A stretch of 8,120 bases of DNA. It comes from Ruminococcus_G sp963594675. Its GTDB lineage: Bacteria; Bacillota; Clostridia; Lachnospirales; Lachnospiraceae. The translations under genes and the position numbers were made by a program. A model generated the notes under the pieces. The model did no database searches and was not told the origin of the DNA. It worked only from the letters and a program-made list of their open reading frames with translations. The stretch's first letter is position 1. Each line of letters starts with the position of its first letter. Location of the stretch: positions 1-8,120 of the forward strand of contig CAVBGA010000106.1 of NCBI GenBank assembly GCA_963594675.1. The letters run 5' to 3'. Below, one piece after another: positions 1 through 5,180 of the stretch.

Positions 1-25
1 GAAACTAGTCTCTATGATTTTTTTC

Positions 26-54
26 TTTTCAACCTGTTAAAGAAAGGGTATAAT
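26..54 (+). promoter_or_regulatory. Probable promoter of murC
   Basis: A sigma-A type promoter fits here: TTTTCA at 26-31 (4 of 6 to TTGACA), a 17-base spacer, and a perfect TATAAT at 49-54. Transcription would start near position 61 and give a leader of about 30 bases before murC. It is followed by a good ribosome binding site, AAAGGAG at 78-84, seven bases before the ATG at 92. Identification is by consensus only. Confidence 0.65.
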
Positions 55-91
55 AATGTGTTGATAATGATATTTAAAAAGGAGCTACATT

Positions 92-1471
92 ATGTTTACA
101 ATTGACTTTAATAAACCCTTGCATATACATTTTATCGGCATCGGCGGCATCAGTATGAGCGGTCTGGCCGAGGTTCTTCTGCAAGAAGGATTTCATGTAA
201 CTGGTTCCGATGCAAAGGAATCCCCTTTAACAGATCGTCTGGAAGAAAAAGGAGCTGTGATCCATTACGGACAACGTGCTTCCAACATTGCCCCCGATAC
301 AGAGCTTATTGTTTATACAGCAGCAATCAGCCCTGAAAATCCAGAATATGTACGTGCAATTGAAATGTCCATTCCCATGCTGACAAGGGCTCAGCTTCTG
401 GGACAGATTATGAAGAATTATGATCTTCCTATTGCGGTTTCAGGAACCCACGGAAAAACAACAACAACATCCATGATATCCCAGATTCTTTTGGAAGGTG
501 ACTGTGATCCCACCATCTCCGTTGGTGGTATTCTTCCTTCCATTCAGGGAAATATCCGCGTTGGTAATTCTGAAACATTCATTACAGAAGCTTGCGAATA
601 CACCAATAGTTTTTTAAGTCTTTTTCCTAAGGTTGGCATCATTCTCAACATGGATGCAGATCACCTTGACTTTTTCAAGGATATTGATGATATTCGTCAT
701 TCCTTCCGAAAATTTGCTGAACTGATTCCCGAAGACGGAACTTTAATTATCAACAGTGACACCCCCTGTTACGAAATGATTACCGCTGACCTGAAATGTC
801 GAGTAATCACCTATGGTTTGAACAATCCTGCAATTTTTACAGCAGACAATATCAATTATGATCAAGAAGGATTTGCCAGCTTTGATTGTATTCAAAATGG
901 CGAAAAGATAGCAACCTACCAATTAAAAGTTCCCGGAATCCATAATGTTTCCAATGCCCTTGCGGCAATTGCAACTGCTAGTATACTGGGACTTGAGCAG
1001 GCAACAATTCAGGCAGGATTTTCTGCATTTCATGGAACAAACCGTCGCTTTCAGATCAAAGGCACCGTCGGCGGTGTTACCATCGTAGATGATTATGCAC
1101 ATCATCCTACAGAAATTCGTGCAACCTTAAACTCGGCAGCAAACTTCCCGCACAAGAAACTTTGGTGTGTCTTCCAGCCTCATACCTACACGCGTACCAA
1201 AGCTCTTTTGGATGATTTTGCTGATGCCCTGACCTTAGCAGATGAAATTGTCTTGTGTGACATTTATGCAGCCAGAGAAAAAAATACCGTCGGCATCAGT
1301 TCAAAGGATCTTCAGAAAAAAATTTGCGAACTGGGCGGAACATGCACCTACTTACCCACATTTGATGCGATTGAAAATTTTCTTCTTGAGCATTGTGCCC
1401 CTGGTGATTTGTTGATAACTATGGGCGCCGGAGATGTTGTAAATATAGGCGAAAAGCTCTTGGGAGCTTGA
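92..1471 (+). CDS. murC: UDP-N-acetylmuramate--L-alanine ligase (MurC)
   Basis: Cytoplasmic Mur ligase that adds L-alanine to UDP-N-acetylmuramate using ATP, the first amino-acid addition in peptidoglycan precursor synthesis. At 459 residues it has the usual MurC length and appears complete. The N-terminal UDP-binding domain opens with HFIGIGGISMSG (13-24). The central ATPase domain has the P-loop SGTHGKTTTT (117-126, Lys122), EACEY (166-170) and NMDADHLD (186-193). The hinge PGIHNVSNA (281-289) leads to the C-terminal domain with DDYAHHPTE (333-341), QPHTYTRT (362-369) and GAGD (445-448). The nucleotide-binding, metal-binding and amino-acid-side motifs of the family are all present. The ATG at 92 is supported by AAAGGAG seven bases upstream and by the glycine-rich motif at its normal distance from the start. 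The gene has its own promoter and ends directly before a hairpin, so it is probably a single-gene unit. MurC rather than MurD/E/F is supported by the GIGG start and the HHPTE motif. Confidence 0.97.
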   Translation: MFTIDFNKPLHIHFIGIGGISMSGLAEVLLQEGFHVTGSDAKESPLTDRLEEKGAVIHYGQRASNIAPDTELIVYTAAISPENPEYVRAIEMSIPMLTRAQLLGQIMKNYDLPIAVSGTHGKTTTTSMISQILLEGDCDPTISVGGILPSIQGNIRVGNSETFITEACEYTNSFLSLFPKVGIILNMDADHLDFFKDIDDIRHSFRKFAELIPEDGTLIINSDTPCYEMITADLKCRVITYGLNNPAIFTADNINYDQEGFASFDCIQNGEKIATYQLKVPGIHNVSNALAAIATASILGLEQATIQAGFSAFHGTNRRFQIKGTVGGVTIVDDYAHHPTEIRATLNSAANFPHKKLWCVFQPHTYTRTKALLDDFADALTLADEIVLCDIYAAREKNTVGISSKDLQKKICELGGTCTYLPTFDAIENFLLEHCAPGDLLITMGAGDVVNIGEKLLGA

Positions 1472-1472
1472 T

Positions 1473-1502
1473 TTATCCACATTATCCACAGTGTTATACA
1501 CA
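1473..1502 (+). promoter_or_regulatory. Tandem DnaA boxes (three, head to tail)
   Basis: Three exact matches to the DnaA box consensus TTATNCACA lie in the same orientation: TTATCCACA at 1473-1481, TTATCCACA at 1482-1490 directly abutting it, and TTATACACA at 1494-1502 after a 3-base gap. The first begins one base after the murC stop codon. A degenerate reverse copy (TGTGGATTT, 1521-1529, two mismatches) follows. Three exact 9-mers in 30 bases are not expected by chance, and I noticed no other exact match in the window. DnaA is the replication initiator; such clusters outside oriC are known to regulate genes or titrate DnaA. The genes downstream encode primosome proteins. The regulatory role is inferred. 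Confidence 0.85.
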
Positions 1503-1537
1503 TTTTCACATGTAAAACACTGTGGATTTCTTTTTTT
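1484..1537 (+). terminator. Rho-independent terminator of murC, built from DnaA-box sequence
   Basis: ATCCACAGTGTT (1484-1495) and AACACTGTGGAT (1516-1527) form a perfect 12-bp inverted repeat. After one A-A mismatch the stem extends by four more pairs (TACA 1497-1500 with TGTA 1511-1514), leaving a 10-base loop at 1501-1510. A T-rich tract follows: TTT, C, then seven T at 1531-1537. The hairpin starts 13 bases after the murC stop. The left arm consists of most of the second DnaA box and part of the third, so the same DNA can be a protein-binding site and an RNA terminator. Confidence 0.82.
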
Positions 1538-1540
1538 CTG

Positions 1541-1640
1541 CATTGTTAACATAAAACTGCACTCATAAAAAGCACATGCCTATATCTTAAAGCTTTACGC
1601 CATGTTTATAGGTTACATTTGCAAATATAGACAAAAGCTC
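1541..1640. other. AT-rich intergenic stretch without a gene, two short palindromes
   Basis: Between the murC terminator and the second CCACA cluster I find no coding region and no RNA gene. It holds two perfect 10-bp palindromes, TAAAGCTTTA (1588-1597) and ATTTGCAAAT (1617-1626), with centres 29 bases apart, and a 6-bp inverted repeat CCTATA (1579-1584) / TATAGG (1607-1612). In AT-rich DNA such short palindromes can arise by chance, so no function is assigned. A weak promoter-like pair (TTGTTA 1543-1548, TAAAAA 1566-1571) is also possible. Confidence 0.35.
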
Positions 1641-1672
1641 GCCCACATTTTCCACACTTTCCACATTCCACA
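1641..1672 (+). repeat. Second CCACA cluster, degenerate DnaA-box-like repeats
   Basis: A short tandem array in the same orientation as the exact DnaA boxes: GCCCACA (1641-1647), TTTTCCACA (1648-1656, one mismatch to TTATCCACA), CTTTCCACA (1657-1665, two mismatches) and TTCCACA (1666-1672). The two central units abut with a 9-base period, as the first two exact boxes do. They could be lower-affinity DnaA sites that fill cooperatively from the strong cluster about 140 bases upstream. Binding is inferred; only the repetition is visible. Confidence 0.5.
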
Positions 1673-1740
1673 GTATTTTTTCTTTACAGAAGAGTCTTTA
1701 TCTGACACAAAAAAATACTATTCTATTTCTGATATGACTA

Positions 1741-1749
1741 TGCTATAAT
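1741..1749 (+). promoter_or_regulatory. Probable extended -10 promoter of the dnaD-like/dnaI/prs operon
   Basis: TGCTATAAT at 1741-1749 combines a perfect TATAAT (1744-1749) with the upstream TG of an extended -10 element. No good -35 lies at the standard distance (TTCTAT at 1721-1726 is poor), which is tolerable for an extended -10 promoter but could mean an activator helps. Transcription would start near 1756, about 40 bases before the ATG at 1798. The DnaA-like repeats end 69 bases upstream of this element, a plausible position for control of this promoter. Confidence 0.6.
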
Positions 1750-1797
1750 GTGGTTGTTTCAATGAAATCGGCTCCGGCCTATGTTATGAGGTGAAGG

Positions 1798-2856
1798 ATG
1801 AATAAGATTACGCTAAAAGGAGACGGCCGTACGAGTTATACGCTGATCTCCAATATTTTTCTGGATCAATATATGCCGGAGGCAAACGGTGAATTTGTTA
1901 AAATCTATCTGCGCTTGCTCCGTTTAAGTAGCAACGGCTGTTCTGACTTAACTTTAACAGGTCTTGCAGATTTTTTTGGCTGCACTGAAAATGATATTAT
2001 AAGAGCTCTTCGTTATTGGGATAAAGCCAACCTGCTTACTCTTGAATTTGATGCTAAGCAGGAATTAACAGGACTTTCTATCAATAATCCGGAAGAGCCA
2101 AAGAAAGCAGAAGCTATTTTTTCTGAAAAGCAAGTGCAAAAGCCCTCTGTTTCCACAGAAGAGCGCATGGATGCTTCTGCTCTTTTTACCCCTGATAAGG
2201 TTCGTGAACTACGGCAACAGGAAGACATCAAACAATTGATTTTCATTGCAGAGCAGTACATGGAAAAAACCTTAACTCCCACGGAGATTACACAGATCAT
2301 ATATTTCCATGAAGGATTGCATATGTCTGCTGATCTGATTGAATATCTCATTGAATACTGTGTCTCAAAAGGGAGCAAGAGCATACGCTATATGGAAAAA
2401 GTTGCCCTATCCTGGACAGAAAACAAGATTCAAACCGTGGAAGAGGCAAAAGCAAATTCCTCTGCTCACAACAAAAAATATTATTCCGTTTTAAAGGCTT
2501 TAGGAATTACGGGACGCAATCCTGTTTCTTCTGAAATTGCTTTTATCGATCATTGGAATAACGATCTGGGTTTTGACCAGACAATTATTGCAGAAGCATG
2601 CAGCCGTACTATTCAGAAACTGGGAAATCCCAGTTTTAAATATGTCGATGGCATTTTATCCAATTGGCATAAAAGCGGTGTGCATCATATTTCTGACATT
2701 CAGAAGCTGGATGCTGATTATCTAAAGGAAAAAAATTCCGAGAAAAAGGCTTCCGAAAAGAATAAGAAAGCCAAAGGAAATCAGAATCGTTTTAATAATT
2801 TTCATCAGAGAAATTATGACTACTCTAATTTGGAAAAACAGCTTCTTAGCAAATAA
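1798..2856 (+). CDS. DnaD-domain primosome protein (DnaD/DnaB-like)
   Basis: Replication initiation protein of the Firmicutes DnaD/DnaB family (not the hexameric DnaB helicase), expected to bind DNA and help the loader place the helicase at the origin or restart sites. It has 352 residues. Residues about 10-95 form a winged-helix N-terminal domain (LISNIFLDQYMPEANGEF is characteristic of clostridial members). Two consecutive DnaD-type helical domains follow, about 139-216 and 227-302, each ending in the family's Tyr-x7-Trp pattern (Y198/W206 and Y282/W290). The tail from about 310 is lysine-rich and ends in FNNFHQRNYDYSNLEKQLL, which I recognise as a recurrent clostridial ending. The tandem C-terminal domains resemble the architecture described for B. 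subtilis DnaB more than DnaD, so no symbol is given. GAGGTGA at 1788-1794 supports the ATG. It is first in an operon, 24 bases ahead of the helicase loader. Confidence 0.93.
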   Translation: MNKITLKGDGRTSYTLISNIFLDQYMPEANGEFVKIYLRLLRLSSNGCSDLTLTGLADFFGCTENDIIRALRYWDKANLLTLEFDAKQELTGLSINNPEEPKKAEAIFSEKQVQKPSVSTEERMDASALFTPDKVRELRQQEDIKQLIFIAEQYMEKTLTPTEITQIIYFHEGLHMSADLIEYLIEYCVSKGSKSIRYMEKVALSWTENKIQTVEEAKANSSAHNKKYYSVLKALGITGRNPVSSEIAFIDHWNNDLGFDQTIIAEACSRTIQKLGNPSFKYVDGILSNWHKSGVHHISDIQKLDADYLKEKNSEKKASEKNKKAKGNQNRFNNFHQRNYDYSNLEKQLLSK

Positions 2857-2880
2857 ATTTCTGGAAAGTGATAATAAACC

Positions 2881-3870
2881 GTGGCACTTAGCAATTCACA
2901 ATATGACAAAATCATGCGAGAGTATAATCATCGACAAATCCGCAACAAACATGATTTGGACGAACGCAGGGAAACTGCATATAGTCAGATTCCTCGTCTC
3001 GCAGAGATCGACCGAGAGGTCGGTGAACTTTCTTTACGCAAGGCACGAGCCCTCCTGGGAGTTGGCGGAGATGATTTCGATCTAAACTCCTCTATTCGCG
3101 AACTCTCGGAGGAACGTAATTGTCTTTTGGACGCTTATGGATATCCTGCGGATTATCTTGATATGCATTATGATTGTCCTCTTTGCCGTGATACCGGCTT
3201 AATTGGCACTGAAAAATGTAACTGTTTTAAAAAGGCAGCTGTGGAATTATTGTATACTCAGTCAAATATCCGCGATATTCTTCAAATAGAAAATTTCGAT
3301 AATTTTGACTTCAGCTATTATCCTGAAGATCTGATCAATCCATCCACTGGCTCAAGTGCAAGAGACAATGCTCATGAGGCTGTGGACAAGGCAATGGATT
3401 TCATTGCTACTTTCGGAAAAGATTTTAAAAATCTCTTTATATACGGTGATACCGGTGTGGGAAAAACCTTTCTCTCCCACTGCATCGCTAGGGAGCTTAT
3501 AAATGATTCCTTCTGTGTTATTTATTTTTCTGCCTATGATTTGTTTGATTTACTGGCAAAAGATAAATTTTCAAGAGGAGAAGATGAGGAAGTTCCGGCA
3601 TCCGATTTATATGATTGTGATCTATTGATTATCGATGATCTCGGTACTGAGCTGACCAACAGTTTTGTTACATCTCAGCTCTTTTGGTGCATCAATGAAC
3701 GCTTATCTCAAAAAAAGTCCACATTGATCTCCACCAATCTTTCTTTGCAAGAATTTGCTGATTTATATTCCGAGCGGGTATTTTCCCGTATTTCCAGCAA
3801 TTATACCATGATTAAATTAATAGGTAATGATATCCGAATTCTGAAAAAAATCAAAGGAGGCAGCCACTAA
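2881..3870 (+). CDS. dnaI: DnaI/DnaC-type AAA+ helicase loader
   Basis: ATPase of the DnaC/DnaI family that delivers the replicative helicase to single-stranded DNA. It has 329 residues. Residues 1-95 are mostly helical and charged. A likely zinc site follows, C99-x2-C102 with C113-x-C115, in the N-terminal helicase-interaction region as in DnaI. The AAA+ domain has Walker A GDTGVGKT (189-196, Lys195), Walker B LLIIDDLG (248-255), sensor-1 Asn286 in ISTN, and arginines R299 and R303 in SERVFSRI, where the arginine finger is expected. The start is GTG at 2881. AAGTGAT at 2866-2872 resembles AGGTGAT and lies 8 bases upstream, and MALSNSQYDKIMREY is a typical clostridial start. IstB, the transposon ATPase relative, is less likely: there is no transposase nearby and the zinc motif and DnaD-like neighbour fit a loader. 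The symbol follows B. subtilis usage. Confidence 0.92.
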   Translation: MALSNSQYDKIMREYNHRQIRNKHDLDERRETAYSQIPRLAEIDREVGELSLRKARALLGVGGDDFDLNSSIRELSEERNCLLDAYGYPADYLDMHYDCPLCRDTGLIGTEKCNCFKKAAVELLYTQSNIRDILQIENFDNFDFSYYPEDLINPSTGSSARDNAHEAVDKAMDFIATFGKDFKNLFIYGDTGVGKTFLSHCIARELINDSFCVIYFSAYDLFDLLAKDKFSRGEDEEVPASDLYDCDLLIIDDLGTELTNSFVTSQLFWCINERLSQKKSTLISTNLSLQEFADLYSERVFSRISSNYTMIKLIGNDIRILKKIKGGSH

Positions 3871-3872
3871 TG
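3855..3872 (+). promoter_or_regulatory. Ribosome binding site and TAATG overlap coupling loader and prs
   Basis: AGGAGG at 3855-3860 lies inside the last codons of the loader gene, nine bases before the prs ATG at 3870. The loader stop TAA (3868-3870) shares its last A with the prs start codon (TAATG). This arrangement usually gives translational coupling, so the two proteins are probably made in linked amounts. Confidence 0.85.
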
Positions 3873-5060
3873 GCCAACAAAAAGACTGTACAGCTTGAAT
3901 CTTCTATTCCTGCAGGACGTCTAGGCATCATTGCTTTAGATTCCTGTACAGAGATGGGAAAAAAGGTGAATAATCACCTGATTAAATGGAGAAAGGATCG
4001 CGATCACGAGGATAAAAACACCATCGCATTCGACGGATACGAGAGAGACACGTATCTGATTCAGTCTGCTGTTCCTCGCTTTGGTTCCGGAGAAGCCAAA
4101 GGAATCATTAAAGAATCTGTTCGTGGAGACGATATCTATATTCTTGTAGACATCTGTAATTACAGCATGCAATATAAAATAGGACGATTCATGAACCATA
4201 TGTCTCCTGATGATCATTTTCAGGATTTAAAGAGAATCATCGCTGCTATCGGAGGTAAAGCAAGACGTGTTAATGTTATTATGCCTTTCCTCTACGAAAG
4301 CAGACAGCATAAAAGAGATAAAAGGGAATCTCTCGACTGTGCAAATGCACTTCAGGAATTGGTAAATATGGGGGTAGAAAACATTATCACATTTGATGCT
4401 CATGAACCCCGTATTCAAAACTCTATTCCGCTGAATGGTTTTGAAACCGTGCGGCCAACCTATCAATTCATTAAAACGATTCTGAAAAAAGCTCCGGATC
4501 TTCAGATTGATAATGACCATCTTATGGTAATCAGTCCGGATGAAGGAGGTATGAGCCGAGCAATTTATACCGCAAACAACCTCGGAGTCGATATGGGTAT
4601 GTTTTATAAACGCAGAGATTATTCCACCGTTGTCGACGGGAAAAATCCTGTTGTTGCTCATGAATTTCTTGGCCCAGATGTTGAGGGAAAAACCATGCTG
4701 ATCATCGATGACATGATTTCCTCAGGTGATAGCATTCTGGAGGTTGCTCGTCATCTTAAACAAAGGAAGGCCGGAAAGATTTTTGTATGTGCAACCTTTG
4801 GTCTCTTTACAAATGGTATGGAAAAATTTGATCGTGCCTACGAAGAAGGACTTTTTGATTATCTAATCACTACCAATCTTATTTATCAAAGACCAGAGCT
4901 TTTCGAGCGTTCCTATTATGTCAATTGTGATATGAGCAAGTTCATTGCCTTTATCATTGATCACTTGAATCACGATGTTTCTATCAGCAGTCTTTTGAAT
5001 CCTGTTGAGAAAATTCAGACGCTATTGAAAAAGCATAGAAACCGCCAAGAAAAAATGTAA
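3870..5060 (+). CDS. prs: Ribose-phosphate pyrophosphokinase, long divergent form
   Basis: Expected to make PRPP from ribose 5-phosphate and ATP, the precursor for purines, pyrimidines, NAD, histidine and tryptophan. The family motifs are recognisable but divergent: the ATP-site segment ESRQHKRDKRESLDCA (143-158) with Arg145-Gln146, FDAHEPRIQNSIP (175-187) with His178 in place of the usual DLHxxQIQ motif, SPDEGGMSRA (222-231), the catalytic-loop motif YKRR (246-249), and the PRPP-binding loop LIIDDMISSGDSI (277-289). At 396 residues it is about 80 longer than the common 310-320-residue enzyme, with extra sequence near the N terminus and a C-terminal tail rich in Lys and Arg. It ends the operon and overlaps the loader by one base. 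The catalytic residues suggest an active enzyme. A paralogue with altered regulation, or a PRPP-binding regulator, cannot be excluded, because long forms may coexist with a canonical prs elsewhere in the genome. Confidence 0.88.
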   Translation: MANKKTVQLESSIPAGRLGIIALDSCTEMGKKVNNHLIKWRKDRDHEDKNTIAFDGYERDTYLIQSAVPRFGSGEAKGIIKESVRGDDIYILVDICNYSMQYKIGRFMNHMSPDDHFQDLKRIIAAIGGKARRVNVIMPFLYESRQHKRDKRESLDCANALQELVNMGVENIITFDAHEPRIQNSIPLNGFETVRPTYQFIKTILKKAPDLQIDNDHLMVISPDEGGMSRAIYTANNLGVDMGMFYKRRDYSTVVDGKNPVVAHEFLGPDVEGKTMLIIDDMISSGDSILEVARHLKQRKAGKIFVCATFGLFTNGMEKFDRAYEEGLFDYLITTNLIYQRPELFERSYYVNCDMSKFIAFIIDHLNHDVSISSLLNPVEKIQTLLKKHRNRQEKM

Positions 5061-5066
5061 TATATT

Positions 5067-5099
5067 AAAGGGGACCGTATAAAACGGCCCCCTTTTTTT
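5067..5099. terminator. Terminator between convergent operons, likely bidirectional
   Basis: GGGGACCGT (5070-5078) and ACGGCCCCC (5084-5092) form a 9-position stem with one mismatch and a 5-base ATAAA loop, followed by seven T (5093-5099). It starts nine bases after the prs stop. Flanking AAA (5067-5069) can pair with the first T residues. On the minus strand the mismatch becomes a G-U pair and the 3' side is TTTAATATATT, so it may also stop the ATPase transcript coming the other way, whose stop codon is at 5181. Confidence 0.9.
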
Positions 5100-5180
5100 G
5101 CAATACATCTATAAAAAGCTGCTCTGATCTTCTTTGATTACTTAGTTCTTCACTTATGATTTCTGGCGCTCATGCATATA

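Noticed and set aside
1588..1626. Two 10-bp palindromes (TAAAGCTTTA and ATTTGCAAAT) as operators
   Set aside because: They are unrelated to each other in sequence, lie in AT-rich DNA where such palindromes are fairly likely by chance, and are far from the promoter at 1741-1749.
1472..1797. The intergenic region as the chromosomal origin oriC
   Set aside because: It has DnaA boxes and AT-rich DNA, but oriC in Firmicutes normally adjoins dnaA/dnaN, which are not here. The boxes overlap a terminator and precede a promoter, so regulation or DnaA titration is the simpler reading. Strand-skew analysis of the genome would decide.
2013..2384. 123-codon open frame on the minus strand inside the DnaD-like gene
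   Set aside because: It is Ser/Cys-rich with no domain, antisense to a well-supported gene, and is best explained as a shadow frame.
2881..3870. The loader as an IstB-type transposition ATPase
   Set aside because: No transposase or inverted terminal repeats are nearby, the protein has the N-terminal cysteine cluster of DnaI-type loaders, and it is in an operon with a DnaD-domain gene.
4227..4661. 144-codon open frame on the minus strand inside prs
   Set aside because: It is antisense to strongly conserved Prs motifs, has no recognisable domain and no ribosome binding site that I can see; it is a coding shadow.
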